Origin: Sepiola atlantica
Lineage: Eukaryota; Mollusca; Cephalopoda; Sepiida; Sepiolidae
Reading direction: 5' to 3'
Assembly (NCBI GenBank): GCA_963556195.1
Contig: OY744525.1
Span: 53,716,446 to 53,780,445, forward strand
DNA: 64,000 bases
Shown: in pieces, positions 10,256 through 21,628 of the stretch
How the letters are laid out: the number at the start of each line of letters is the position of its first letter
How positions within the stretch are numbered: the first letter of the stretch is position 1
Notes under the pieces: model-generated
The model's database searches: none
Seen by the model: only the letters and a program-made list of their open reading frames with translations
What the model was told of the DNA's origin: nothing
Program-made: the position numbers and the translations under genes

Positions 10256-11935
10256 TTATTATTATTGTTATTATTTGTACTCACCAGGAGTTCTCACACA
10301 GGCCATCAGTGATTGCTCACCGACAACCGATGGTATTCCCTGGAGTCTGAGTGACAACAAGTCTCCCCAGATTTCCAGTATTCTCTACCTCTTTTCGATA
10401 GCCACCGCAAATAACCTTGCAGTATCGCAACAGCCGTTTAACATTGATTTCTCGCTGGTAAGGACCATTGGTCTTCTCTGGGGTTTGGGTGGCAATAAGC
10501 CTCCCCACGGTCCCAGCAGTCTCTGTACTTCCAGTGAAGGTCAGGTTTGTGCTGTCCCTCTTCGGTCTTTTCATCCTCTTTGACCCTATGTAAATATTTT
10601 GTGTGGTACCATTTTTTTTTTTAATTAAAAAAAAAATTTGGGGGGGGGGGGAAGCTTATGGTGTTTCTTGCTATTTCTGTTCATTGGTTCATTTTTGTGT
10701 TGTGTCAGCTGGGGCCGATGTAATTTATTGAGGGGGGGGGGCTCATAAAATGATGTTTCTGTTCCTTTGTGATGTGGTATTCTATCTGTAGTTTTGTTTT
10801 CTTCCTATTGTAGATTCCATGTGACCCTTCGTAGCTTATGCAGGTTAGTTTCCGCATTCGATGATTTTTCTTAAGATTGCAGTTGTTTTGATCATTGCTG
10901 TCCTTTGTATAGTTTCAATGATCCCTTTGATTCCAATTTCTTCCAGTCTTTTTCCCAGGTTTTTGGGATTGTTCCTAGTACTCCTACGATTATTGGTATT
11001 ATATTGACTTTCTTCATGCTCCATATTCCTTTCGGTTCTCTGGCTAGTTCCGTGTATTTTCTTTGTTTTCTTTGATCTTCACTCTGTGGCCTGCTGGAAC
11101 GGCGAAGTCTACGATTTTGAAAGATGTTTCCTTCTTGTTGATTATTATAACATCCGGTCTCCTTGCTTGTATGAGTTTGTCTGTTTGTATATCCATATCC
11201 CAGAAGATTTTGTGTTTTTCGTTTTCCAGTACTGTTTCTGGTTTATGTTTGTACCATTTGTCTGCGTATTCGAAATTCAAGTGTTTGCATAGTTCCCGGT
11301 GTACTGCTTTCCCCACACAGTCATGTCTGTTCTTGTATTCTTTTTGGGCTAGTTTGCTACATTCATTTATTATATGATTTACTGTTTCGTCTCTTTGTCC
11401 ACACAGTCTGCATTTACTGTTTTCCTGGGTTTTATTTATTTTAGCTTTAATGTAGTTTGTCCTAATTGCATTGTTCTGTGCAGCCATCAGTAAAGATTCC
11501 GTTTCTCTGTTCAAGTGTCCTTTTCTTAGCCCTGCCCAGCTATTTTCGTTAGTATCTTCTCTTGTCAGTCTTTTGAAGCGTCCATGTAGTTGTTTTTCTT
11601 CCCACTTTTCTTGTCTGTTTGTTTCTGGTTTCGGTGCTTCCCGATTTGCTGGTTGGAACGGTGTCTCTTGCTGCAGTGATAAGGATTTCCTTGTTTTGAG
11701 TTATGTATTTCTCCAGCTGTTTTTTTTAGTCTTCCACACAGTCCTCTATACTTACCAGTCCTCTTCCCCTTCATTTCTTTTCATGTAGAGTCTGTCCGTA
11801 TCGTCTTTTGGGTGTAGGGCATTGTGCATAGTCATTAATTTTCTAGTCCTCTAGTCAAGGTGTCTGAGTTCTTCTTTAGTCCAGCCTATGAGTGGTCCAG
11901 AGATATTATTATTATTTTTATTATTATTATTATTT
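10256..11935 (-). pseudogene. R4/Dong-like LINE, copy E4, carrying zinc knuckle and restriction-like endonuclease
   Basis: TAA tail 10256-10275, 3' untranslated block 10276-10640, coding sequence 10850-11900 on the minus strand. The 156-residue frame 11514-11044 contains a zinc knuckle (CRLCGQRDETVNHIINEC, a C-x2-C-x7-H-x4-C pattern) and then RRPDVIIINKKETSFKIVDF, the PD...D/E-x-K core of a restriction-like endonuclease located after the polymerase, as in the R2/R4 group. The further tail IETIQRTAMIKTTAILRK is read at about 10930-10870. The 5' side ends in IGWTKEELR-like sequence at 11880 and meets a final ATT run at 11904-11935. Frame breaks near 11040 and 11560 make it inactive. Confidence 0.85.
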
Positions 11936-13140
11936 TATGTACATCCATACATACTAGACAATAAATTAAATTACTTAAAACGGTGTACCATTTTGATATT
12001 TCTAAAAAAATATTAAATTATCGCAACTTTCAGAGCCTTTAAAAATATATTATCTTTAAAAATGTCTAAAAAAATGAATCATTTTAGCATTTATATTATC
12101 ATTATATTATACTAAAAGTGTTGCCCGAACATAGATAACAAAATAAGAGGTTTTTTCCTAGTGTGTGCAAAACTCTTAACAAAAGATTAAAATGTCTGAC
12201 TTGTTAACGAAGAAACCGAGATGTTTAATTTTAATTTTTCATTTTGATAAATTCCTATTTCCGTCACAAAAATTATGCAGGGTGAAACTCAGTTTGCCAA
12301 CAAAACAATGCTTGTTTAGAAAGAGGTGTAGGCACTTAGGAATTACAAAAGACAAAACTGTAAATAATTACTTAATTAAAATACAAAGAATTTCTTCGCC
12401 TGTACAGAGAAACCGAAATTTTCATTTTTATTTACTTTCTTGTAAATTCCTATTTTAATCAAGTAAATTATTTAGAGTGAAACTTGGTTGGCAAAAAAAA
12501 AAGAGTTGTTTTTCATTAGGGGGTGTAGACAATTCGGAATTATATAAGACAAAAATATAAATAATTACTTAATTAAAATATAAGGAATTTCTTTGTATGC
12601 CTATCATTTTTTATGTTAAACTGATTTCAGCTCGTATTTCAATCTATCGAAATCCAATATGTTTTATATAGAGAGATGAAAGCGTTTCCACCTGAAATTA
12701 CATTTTGTGAGCGTGGAAAAGATAAACTTACCAGTATTTCAGTACCAATTCTGTAATTTGGAATAAGCAAAGCGGTTGGTCAAATATATGTCGAATAGCC
12801 AATGAAAACGCTTTAAATATGACTAAATACCGGTGAATCGCAAAGCATTGTCTCTTATTAAATAAAATCCGATGTCTCGTGAGTGACAGTGGGAGGACTT
12901 CTGAGTATTGAATCAAATCATGACCCTGTGTTAATTTCTTTTTTTTATATATTAGTTTGTCTTTTTTGCTTTCACACCAGATTTCATGTTTTTTACCTAT
13001 ACATTTGGTCGGATTATTATCTTCTACATATACCTCACACAGATCAATATATAATTATTTTAATTCAGTCAGTGAGTCAGCAAGAATTATAAAGATTTAT
13101 TAGAATCTACCGTCACCAGTGTAGGTTGAATCATTTAAAG
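11936..13140. repeat. AT-rich DNA with a two-copy tandem repeat of about 197 bp
   Basis: 12213-12396 and 12410-12597 are diverged tandem copies. Both start GAAACCGA, contain GTGAAAC and GGTGTAG.CA.TT.GGAATTA, and end AAATAATTACTTAATTAAAATA.AA. No protein was recognised in either. The remainder is AT-rich without supported features. Confidence 0.55.
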
Positions 13141-13319
13141 TGTCATGAAATTCCACAGGTTACTGCGAAAACAGTTTTCCTCTGTATTCGTAGGCCATTG
13201 TTGGTAACCAAGAGGTAGATTATATACCCACCCATGTCGCAGATTATCAACAGACGCAGAGGGAAGAGCAACCGGGAGACGCCGGTTACCGGTGCAGACA
13301 CTCCTTGGATTTCCAACAT

Positions 13320-14210
13320 ACATACATGCATAGTCATTCTTCTTTGTGCGTCTTTGAAGTGTCATGTGTTCATACAACAATTTCCCACTTTTTTACGCAG
13401 TCCTTTGCATTATTGTTGTACTCTGCAAAATCTTTCAAGCTGCACCAGTTGAGCAGAAAAGGCAGTTTTGCATCGTATGGTCATCCTCTCCACATTTTCA
13501 GATAGTTAGGTCAGTTTTGTAGCATAGCAACTTTTGATTGCTCCATTACAGTTCTCAGACGGTTGCGTGTTTTCTACTTGAGCCAGGGTGCTTCTGAACC
13601 GGGAGGGCCTCAGAATAGGGGATTCCTATGTCAGTAGGAGTGGGGAATCATTCTGGTCCACAGCTGTAGTCCGGTCTCTTTCTGAGATGTTGTTAGGAGA
13701 TCAACATGGCTGAGAAAGCTTCTCCTTGACTTCAGTCGTTGAACCATTGGTTCACGTCCATGAAGGAGATGGCGTTCATCACTGATAGCCTTTGTGATTT
13801 CTACTCGGCTGACAACTTCCCGTCTCACATCTAAATGGGCAATGCCAGTGAGGAGATGCAGGTTGTTCTAGTTGGTAGGCTTCAGGCAGCCAGTGATCAA
13901 GCAGCAGGTGTTGTTTAATGCTAAGTCTAGTTTTTGGAATACGTTGATCTATCCCAAACAGGACAAGCATAATCCGTAGAGGAATAGCACAGGGTCAAGG
14001 TAGTACATCTTAGTGTGTGTATTGTGGCTCCCAACTTAGAGTTGATTAGTTTCTGTAGAATGTTGTTCCGGGAGCTGACTTTCATTTTTATCGTCTTTAC
14101 ATGTTCCTTGAATGCGATGGCATGGTCCAGGGTTATGCCAAGATAGACAGGGTTCGCGCAGTTGTATTTCAGACCACGTGATGTTTATGGGACCTCCCGC
14201 CTCCTGAGAT
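13320..14210 (-). pseudogene. non-LTR retrotransposon 3' coding end, longer copy
   Basis: Reading the minus strand from 14190: NCANPVYLGITLDHAIAFKE, HVKTIKMKVSSRNNILQKL, INSKLGATIHTLR, LCYSSTDYACPVWDRS, then NNLHLLTGIAHLDVRREVVS and, near 13440-13340, WCSLKDFAEYNNNAKDCVKK. This is the classic order after the polymerase core in jockey/RTE-like LINEs: the YLG.TLD block, then the CYS..EYA.PVW block. Frameshifts occur at about 13900 and 13630. It is the same family as 2478-3060 but extends about 300 bp further 5'. Confidence 0.75.
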
Positions 14211-14214
14211 GAAA

Positions 14215-15215
14215 CGAGCAGATGAAGGTAGAAAAAATAATAATAGAAAATAAATGATAATAATAAATCACAAATCAAATAAAGTAAAAGTTAAAACAAG
14301 GAAATATTTAAATAATTTAGAGATAAAGAAAATTTATAATAGAGAACATATATAAAATATTATAGTATCATAGCAAGTTAAATTAAGTAATAAAGTCAGA
14401 ATAGTTGTAATAATCTATAAGCAACATGATAAACTGGATAATTATTATTTTAATATTTAATTTAATAAGATAATTTTAATTATTAGTTATAATCAGTATA
14501 ATAACAAAATAAACAAAATAAAATTAAAATAGACGTGTATAGCAATAAAATTTATAGATAGTTATAAAAATTTAACAGATTACTATAAACATAAAATTAG
14601 AGAAATTATATATCTAGAAAAAAAAATAATCTAAATAAATAGAATAGGAACTTATAGGAAGAATATATAGAAAATATATAGAAAATAGACAGAATATAAA
14701 AATTAAAATTTAAAATTTAAAATTTAAATTATATATATAAAAACAAGATTAAATATTAAATGTAAAGATTAAATCTTAAAATTAAGGAATAAAAAATTAA
14801 AATTAAAGACTAAAAGTTAAAATTAAAATTAAAATTAAAAGTTGAATATCAATATTTGCTATCTTAATTAAATTTTAAATTTTAAATTTTTTCTAAAACT
14901 AAATAAGTTATGATATAATTATAGGAATATATATAACGAAATAAATATTCAAAATTATAATAAAAAAATGCCATAAAAGAAAATAGAAAAATAATTAAAA
15001 AAAGAAATAGTTAAAAAGTTTTACAAATTATATCATATATCAATATTAATTTTTAAAAAAAACATGCATATAGATAATAACAAATCAAAAACGCTTTGAT
15101 ATAAAAAAATAAAAAACTACAACACATCAAAGAAACAATAATAAATAATAATAAAACATAAATACATTAGAAACAATGCAAGAATGAAACTAAGAGATAA
15201 CTCGTTCATAGATTA
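14215..15215. other. extremely AT-rich block
   Basis: About 1 kb made almost only of A and T, with repeated words such as AAATTTAAAATTT and AAATTAAAATT, and stop codons in every frame. It separates a LINE 3' end from a Merlin element. It could be a degenerate simple repeat, an untranslated region or a matrix-attachment-like segment; the sequence alone does not decide. Confidence 0.6.
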
Positions 15216-15223
15216 AAAATCTA

Positions 15224-15775
15224 GGTGCTTCTTGCTTAAAAGTCCGAAAAAAAGATTTCTTTGTCTTTTACTGTTTAAGAGGTAAATAAGGGGCAGTAAC
15301 TCTTAATTGTAATTTTGAGCCAGATTTTACGAGCATACGATCGCCTTGGTGCCGAAGGATTCCATCATTTGCGTGTGAATCACAAGTACAATTTTGTTGA
15401 TCCACAAACCGGGGCCACCACCAACCACGTTGAACGTATGTGGTGTGAAGCAAAAAAGAAATAAATAAAATTGAATGTGGCACCCACACGCAAATGGTGG
15501 ATTCCTATCTCGCAGAATTCATGTGGCGGCAGAAATTGCCCAAATTTGCAAACAAATTGCTGAATTTTATTCAGTATAAAACCCAAGTATAAACACAATA
15601 AATTCTTAAATTTTCCATTGCTGTATACTTTGTTGTTCATTTATTACTAATTAATTTTCTGTAAATTACGTTACATGTAATAACAACAGTTGATAAGAGT
15701 TACTGCCCCTTATTTACCTCTTAAACAGTAAAAGACAAAGAAATCTTTTTTTCGGACTTTTAAGCAAGAAGCACC
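15224..15775 (+). mobile_element. Merlin-type DNA transposon, internally deleted, exact 8-bp duplication
   Basis: Both ends read inward as GGTGCTTCTTGCTTAAAAGT and the inverted repeats run about 80 bp, including AAGGGGCAGTAACTCTTA. The element is 552 bp and is flanked by AAAATCTA on both sides (15216-15223 and 15776-15783). Inside, 15336-15540 in the plus strand encodes [37 protein letters not shown] and a broken CGTHTQMV-like tail. This corresponds to the last part of the DDE domain of Merlin/IS1016-like transposases, ending at the catalytic E of NHVERMW. The first catalytic Asp region is missing, so it is non-autonomous. Confidence 0.85.
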
Positions 15776-15783
15776 AAAATCTA

Positions 15784-16197
15784 TAAAAATGTTCACATCA
15801 AATATCAAGTCAATACAGGGGGAAAGGAAAGAAAAATTTAGGTATAAACTTCATTCAACGAGATGGATGTTACATTAAAAAAGTTTCAAGTTAGAGTTAA
15901 AATTAAATATGTTTTCATAATATTAAAGTTAATAGATCAAAGTCAAACTAAAGTGAAGGCTTCATAGAGTATATTCAGGAATTGTAATCCCAAAATAGGT
16001 CAATTAGTGCTTAATTCAATCAAAATATGCCAAAATCCAACTGCTAAAGACTGTCTTAGATTAAATTCAAATATGAAATAAATGGAAATAACGACTCTAA
16101 TTAAAGGGAAGGAAACTCTAGTTTAATTAACTCTTCTATTAAGATTAAATTTAACAATCAAAGGGAGATAACTCAATTCACAGATAGAAACATATAT

Positions 16198-16288
<91 letters not shown>

Positions 16289-16456
16289 GGTTTATAACTA
16301 AAAGATAACTTTTAGAGAATTAGACCTATTGTGAGATGAGGAAAGCTCAATATACTGGATAGAGCAAAAATAAGGTGAGTCAATGAAAAATAGTTAGACC
16401 TGTAAATGGAAACAGATCGATATCTTCAGTTGTTCAGAACAAGGAGCATTTAGTAA

Positions 16457-16500
<44 letters not shown>

Positions 16501-16846
16501 TTGAATATGACAAACAACTTATGTCTGGATATCTTTGTGAGGATCTTTTCCATTAGCCGAATCAGGATTATTGTTTCGGTGGGAATTGGCCGATGAATCT
16601 GCCATAATCGTTGGTGTCCCAAGTATTGTCAAGCCCATCCGGGTCCATCTTCAGACCATGGTGTCGATATTAATAGATAGTTTGGGTGTGAATTATATTA
16701 TCAATACGGAACTAATGTTAGCATTATAAACATTTTAGAATGATATCTTTAGTATAAAAATTGATTCTGTTAATGGCTATTTTTTTTTTTTGGTTTTGAT
16801 GTATAAAACTTCTAATATATAGAAGCAAATATAGCGAAAAAATATA
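15784..16846. repeat. AT-rich DNA with two (TA)n tracts
   Basis: (TA)n at about 16206-16285 and 16460-16498. The segment between and after them (to 16720) shows no recognised coding. A phrase near 16418-16450 (CTTCAGTTGTTCA.AACAAGG) recurs at 30908-30930, suggesting a shared repeat next to TA tracts. Confidence 0.6.
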
Positions 16847-17020
16847 TACATTGGCTTGACTACTACAAGTTTGTCGGGGAGGTTAACAATGCATTTATCC
16901 CCTACCAGCGCCTTAGCTCAGCACCTAACAAACCAACATTCCTGCCCCCGCTCCCAATTTCGAAAACTCGTAGTAGAAAGTATCACGATATTAGAACATA
17001 CTACTAATAAACAAAAACTC
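16847..17020 (+). pseudogene. Penelope-like element, GIY-YIG endonuclease fragment
   Basis: The plus strand reads YIGLTTTSLSGRLTMHL, then AQHLTNQHSCPRSQFRKL and ESITILEHTTNKQKL. YIG, the R of GRL and the following histidines are hallmarks of the GIY-YIG nuclease at the carboxy end of Penelope-like elements. The 5' side is lost at 16846 and an R4-like fragment follows at 17098. It is a fragment and not active. Confidence 0.75.
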
Positions 17021-17097
17021 TTATGCATCAAAACAAGAAAAAAACAGCAATTAACAGAATCAACTTCAATACTAGTGATATCATTATAACCTGACCC

Positions 17098-17220
17098 AAA
17101 GTAGATAAGACCCAGCAAAATAGCAAATCTAGACTCTGTGAACAAAGAGACGAAACGGTAAACAACATCGCCAGTGAATGCAGCAAGCTGGCCTAAAAAG
17201 AATACAAAAGTAGACATGAT
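17098..17220 (+). pseudogene. R4/Dong-like LINE, zinc-knuckle fragment
   Basis: Reads KTQQNSKSRLCEQRDETVNN, then IASECSKLA, a stop, and KEYKSRHD. It matches residue by residue the zinc knuckle of copy E4 (KTQENSKCRLCGQRDETVNH). The first Cys of the knuckle is Ser here and a stop has replaced Gln, so it is a dead piece of the same family on the opposite strand. Confidence 0.75.
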
Positions 17221-17523
17221 TGTTTATAGTGTCTATCTTAATGACGTCATCTCTATGTGACATCATCTCTTTGTAACGTCGTAAAAGATGACTTCAGTGT
17301 CTTACAAGTTTTATTTAAGTGTCTCTTTGTAGCGGCATCTATATGTGATGTTAAAAAGGACCTCCCCTCCCCCGCAGGTGTCTTGCAATTCTGTTCAAGT
17401 GGATGATGTTATCCCTTTGTAATGTTATCCCTTTGTTACATCATCCAGTGTGCACGGAGACAAACAAATAAGATAGTAAATAAGATCTTCAGAGTGTTAG
17501 TAGTATATTCGGATACTTTACTT

Positions 17524-17822
17524 GGTCTTTTGGCTAAGATCAAAGTGTAGTATCTGTTCCGATTTCCCCCATACTGGTATTGTCTTGGCCTTCTGGTCTT
17601 GATTTATGCCGGTCAATGGGTCTGTCCTGTGCAGTTCTGGGAGGTTAACCCCCTCCCAGGCTTTGCCTCCCCTCTTTGGGGAGGAGTAAGTTTATTGCTT
17701 ACTGTCTGAGGCGCCCTGCCCAGGCAATTTTTTAAGAAACTCCGTACTCTTCCTCTAGAGTGCAAATTCCCACCTTCCGACCTTGTGTCACATTCTACTT
17801 TGTGGGACGTAGATAAATAGGA
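17524..17822 (+). mobile_element. U2-snRNA-headed SINE, copy 2
   Basis: The head TCTTTTGGCTAAGATCAAAG continues TGTAGTATCTGTTCCGAT, close to nucleotides about 12-45 of U2 snRNA, including the branch-point-pairing GUAGUA. A few bases later ACTGGTATTG resembles the start of the U2 3' stem. The body holds a GC-rich block (CTCCCAGGC...CTCCCC), GAGGAGTAAGTTTATTGCTT, CTGAGGCGC and GCCCAGGCAATTTTT, and ends near CACATTCTACTT. The body is shared with 51594-51950 and 1870-2080. No coding. Confidence 0.75.
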
Positions 17823-17844
17823 GTAGTATATACATAGATAAATA

Positions 17845-17990
17845 GATATGTAGCAGTTACATGACAAAAGATCGATTTTCTCTTATATGTACATGCAATC
17901 CATTGCGTAATAATAAGGTATGATTCGGTTGACGAAAAACAGGCACATCCAAACTCGACACTTGATACATAGGCGATTAGCGCATCACTG
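17845..17990 (+). repeat. unclassified interspersed repeat B, copy 2
   Basis: Alignable with 6585-6725 (see that entry). It starts about 25 bp after the 3' end of the snRNA-headed SINE. Confidence 0.5.
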
Positions 17991-18336
17991 ACATGCACAC
18001 CTGTAACCTAATGATTTTCGTTCAAAACTAGATGCACACTTGTCGGCGATATTTCTCCCTTATTCGTTTATCGGTAAAATTTAATTTTCTTTTATAAAAT
18101 TCAAACTATTTGATTAATTTACGTGATTTTTGGTATACAATATATTCATTCCGTGACAGATACGTACATCAAACAGATATTTGTCAGCTTGCTTGTTTTT
18201 TGGGGTTTTTTCGAATATCTCCATACTTCTGGATAAGCACCCGAAAATTATGTCTAAATTTAAAAGTACATGAGAACTCTCCGCTACCCCCGCCCCTCCA
18301 AAAAATAATGAAATTCTACCTTTTACCATTTAGGCA

Positions 18337-18409
18337 ATTAAGCGATTTTAGAATCGGAGTTGGTAATTGTATCGGAATCGGGCAAAATATTGGAATCGTC
18401 CCATCACTA
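18337..18409. mobile_element. hAT-type MITE, right end only
   Basis: Ends GGAATCGTCCCATCACTA, the inverse of the left terminus of the MITE at 4332, preceded by repeated AATCGG words as in that element. I could not find the matching left end within the preceding 400 bp, so the element is truncated or too diverged. Confidence 0.5.
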
Positions 18410-18423
18410 ATATTTATATTATT

Positions 18424-18545
18424 GTAGAGAAGACGTTGGTGTTTTCCTTCGAACTCCGGTGAACCTTTTCTTATTCAAGTCAGATGCCTACAGACACGAC
18501 CAACACTACAAAATGGATATCTCGTGTCTCGACACTCTGAACTAA
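18424..18545 (+). repeat. unclassified interspersed repeat C, diverged copy
   Basis: Resembles 7000-7140 and 46375-46515 through AGAGAAG, GGTGAACCTTTTCTTATTCA and ACAGACACGACCAACACTAC. Weak similarity only. Confidence 0.3.
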
Positions 18546-18954
18546 GAACACGTCCACTCTACAGATAGATAGGTGGATTATTTATTCACGTCGTTTCTTT
18601 TTCACTGCTTCACACAAACAAGAAAAAGGAAACGGACAATTTGCTACAGACCCCCCCCCCCGTCCTCACCCCACCATGCTTTAAATCCTTTTTATTCATT
18701 TATTTTTTATTTATTTTCCGAAGGATCATATCAATTCCACATGTGGGTGGATTTTAATGGCGATATAAATTGAATACGAAAACAAATAAAAATGTCCGTC
18801 TCATCTACTTTTCTATTGTTGCATTTTTGTAAATAATCGACGGGTGTGTTTGCTGACGTAAGACGATGAATTGTGTTAAAACGTTTTTCTTTTTCTTTTT
18901 GTCAGTGACATCTATTTGTGTCCAAATTCATAGACATCTGATACCATAGAAAGC

Positions 18955-19115
18955 TGGTGTTAACATAAACTGTAAGACCAACTCCTATAATAATTTCTAA
19001 TAAAAAGGTCATCAAATGAAAGGAAAACAAGGCCCTTCTATAAACAACAAATTATATGTATTTATTTAAGTGAGCTACACCGTTGGGTGTAGGTTGCCGA
19101 AAGTTAAAACAGTGT
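18955..19115 (+). repeat. interspersed repeat, copy 2 (pair with 5425-5590)
   Basis: See 5425-5590. Copy 2 has AATTATATGTATTTATTTAA in place of the corresponding stretch of copy 1 and ends with GGGTGTAGGTTGCCGAAAGTT. Confidence 0.5.
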
Positions 19116-20130
19116 CACAGTGAAGGAAGTAAGGGCAATATAGGGAATAAGAACCGCGGAAATTGAAAGACAAAAAAGGGACGAAATTCGGTCTACACCG
19201 GTTGACCTTACAGGTAATAAAGCTGTGTTCGTCGGTTTTCGTCAAAAGCTCGTTTTTTAATATAGGGAAAGATTTATTTTAAAAAATATTTATGGAACTC
19301 AATTCTCTTTCTATAGCTAATGCCGAACCAACTTGTTTTACATTCTTGTGTTCCTGTATTTGGAGATTGGAAATAGCCATTTTGTAGAAGCGGCTGTGTC
19401 TGTATTTATCTGATTGATTTGGCTTGAAATGAAGAAGAAACTAGGGTCACCAGAGTTCCACATAAAAATACCAACATCGGTGCTTCTGTATTATTGGGGC
19501 AGATGAAATTTTCGTCTCTAATTTAGAAGAGTGTGTTGTTTATTAAATTGTTAGGTGAAAATACAGAATAGTTAATCAATCCCCCACCTCCCGATGTTAA
19601 GAATGGTTTTCTAAATCATAACGTTATTATTTTAGCCCGATCCGTAAAATGCATAAGTACCCTTTTTTTAAATTTATTTTCTTATTAATTATCTGGATTT
19701 TCTTTATGAGTTATGGTTACAACCACAACAAAAACAGTTTGAATTATCTCCCCTTTCAACAGACTCTTCTGAAATGAAAATGTAAATTTAATCTGCTCCA
19801 TCAATACAGAAACACCAAACATCTTCTTTACATGGTTACATTAGGCGAAACGTTGTGAGAATAGCATCTAAGATGAGAACAGTAGTCCAAGTAATACAAG
19901 TAATACAAATAATACAAATAAAGAAACAATTACCAATGAAGCACATCTTCATAAAATATCACACAGATTATAGTCCCGAATCATTTTATGCCATGAAAAT
20001 GGTGGTGCTCATACAAGACCACCTCGATGTGCAGTATTGTCAATGAAAGTGAATAAACTGAATCCATTACATGCTCTTTTCTATTATTTTAGTCCTCTTA
20101 TACAAGTGTACATCCTCTATAAAAAAATGA
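19116..20130. other. no gene recognised
   Basis: Mixed AT-rich sequence. 19290-19350 shares a short block with repeat C. ATTATCTCCCCTTTC at about 19744 is one instance of the recurring GGGAGATAA word. Short frames at 19855-20046 have no recognised relative. Confidence 0.3.
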
Positions 20131-20152
20131 CATAAAAAATTATGCTTTCCTA

Positions 20153-20490
20153 GTGTTCACTCTAATATTCATACTCATTGTCATATGGAACAAGAGAGAG
20201 AGAGTGGCAACTTTGGATGAGGTAAGTGTCCCTAATGATGGGGGTCTAAACAGAGGTGAAAGGGAGAAAATTACAAAATATCAAGGTCCAATGTATGATA
20301 TGAAAAGAAACTGGAACCTCAAAGAGATCTCCATCATTCCAGTTATCATAGGAGCCACTGGCCTCATGAAGAAAAACTTGAAAAAGTATTTGGCAAGTAT
20401 CCATGGTTAACCAAGTGCAAGAGAAATCCAAACAACTGCACTCAAGGGAACAGCCAGAATCCTGAAAAGAGCTCTCGGTTGGCGTCTGTA
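20153..20490 (+). pseudogene. restriction-like-endonuclease LINE, carboxy-terminal fragment
   Basis: The plus frame reads LDEVSVPNDGGLNRGEREK, ITKYQGPMYDMKRNWNLKEI, SIIPVIIGATGLMKKNLKKY, then a stop at 20408-20410, then REIQTTALKGTARILKRAL in the same frame after the stop. The VPND...KYQ...W...IIPVIIGA.G order is the end of the post-polymerase endonuclease of R2/R4-type LINEs, equivalent to IVDFAVPA...IIPIIVG.LG in copy E4 but from a different, more distant family. It is truncated 5' and carries a premature stop. Confidence 0.7.
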
Positions 20491-20989
20491 AATAGCGGGT
20501 GATCGTATGTCATTTGGAAGAATGCCCCGTCCCCAACAAATGAAAGAAAATGAAAAGAAATATAAATTAACATCCTAATCTGGAAGTTAAAAAAAGAAAG
20601 GAGGAAGGAAGAAAGAAAATGTCTCAAACTGGAAATAGAAAGAAGAAAGGACAAAAAAGAAAGGTCTCGTTATGGAAATAGAGTGAAGGTTTTCTTTTTG
20701 AATTCACTTAAGACTGTGGGTGAGTGTGACTTACTATTTGCTTTCTCTCTTGCCATAAATGCGAAAGTTGGGCCCCTATTTCTCACACTAACAATAAAGT
20801 CAAAACGCCCTATTTCAAGTTAATTCTACTTTACATAATAGACGCTACATCTTTTTTTATGTACTGCTTATGTATATGCGATATTAGTCACAAAAGGTAA
20901 CTATTTTACAAATTGGTTTTGAAAAAGGGTATTTTATTAATTAACTATTACATATTATTTTGTTTCTGTTTGTCCCTTTTTTATCCAAT

Positions 20990-21628
20990 TTTTCAAGTTG
21001 CGAGCCAATGATCTGATGTTGTGCTCCAATGTGAATAAGAACTCGCCATATTTGCAAAACGTTTTCAACTCTCATGAGTCGTCGTCAGGCACTTGATGAG
21101 GCTGCAAAATTAAAACTGGTGAATTTATTACAGAAGTCGATTAAGAACGTTTTAAAAACATTTCAATATATCCTTCCCCCCCCCCTCTCGTATCGAGCTT
21201 GGTTGATGATGGGTTTACGTGCTCGAATTAGTAAGGCTTCGATAATGGGGAGACAAAGGTTACAATTTTAGACAGCGAGGATGGCCGTGTTTTTTATTAA
21301 TATATTTCCGAAATCTTTTTTGGGGGAAATGTCGTGTGTGATTAGATGTTGGTAAATGGAGCTGTGAGCGGAGCTGCGATGACATGTTAGACGGCGAGAG
21401 GGATACTTGTTCTAGTCATGCCAATATATGTATTATTTGTAGAGACACATTCTTTCATTGGCCATTTGAACACATATACGGCATTACCAGTTTTTAGTAA
21501 ACTATTATTTCGTATTAATAAGTTAGCTGTTTTAGATTTGTTATAATATATCGCAAATCGGAGTTTAGAGTTTTTGCTAATAGGGGGAATATGTTTATAT
21601 ATTAGGTTGTATCTGGTTACAATAAAAT
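20990..21628 (-). pseudogene. Penelope-like element, 3' end with GIY-YIG domain
   Basis: From 21600 downward: PPISKNSKLRFAIYYNKSKT, LLKTGNAVYVFKWPMKECVS and NTYIGMTRTSIPLAV with a frame break, then in another frame PIIEALLIRARKPIINQAR at about 21255-21195. KW.MKEC, YIGMT and EALLIR..KP.INQ are the successive blocks of the Penelope GIY-YIG endonuclease. The 5' side is cut exactly where the satellite starts (21629). The 3' end carries a hammerhead-like fold at 21061-21088. Frameshifts and stops mark it as dead. Confidence 0.8.
21061..21088 (-). ncRNA. hammerhead-like core at the Penelope 3' end
   Basis: On the minus strand CUGACGA (the hammerhead box CUGANGA) is followed by a 6-bp helix CGACUC/GAGUUG closed by AUGA, and then AAAAC instead of GAAAC. 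The core G (position 12) is A, so cleavage would be impaired. Helices I and III were not resolved. Hammerheads are known in Penelope-like elements. Confidence 0.45.
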
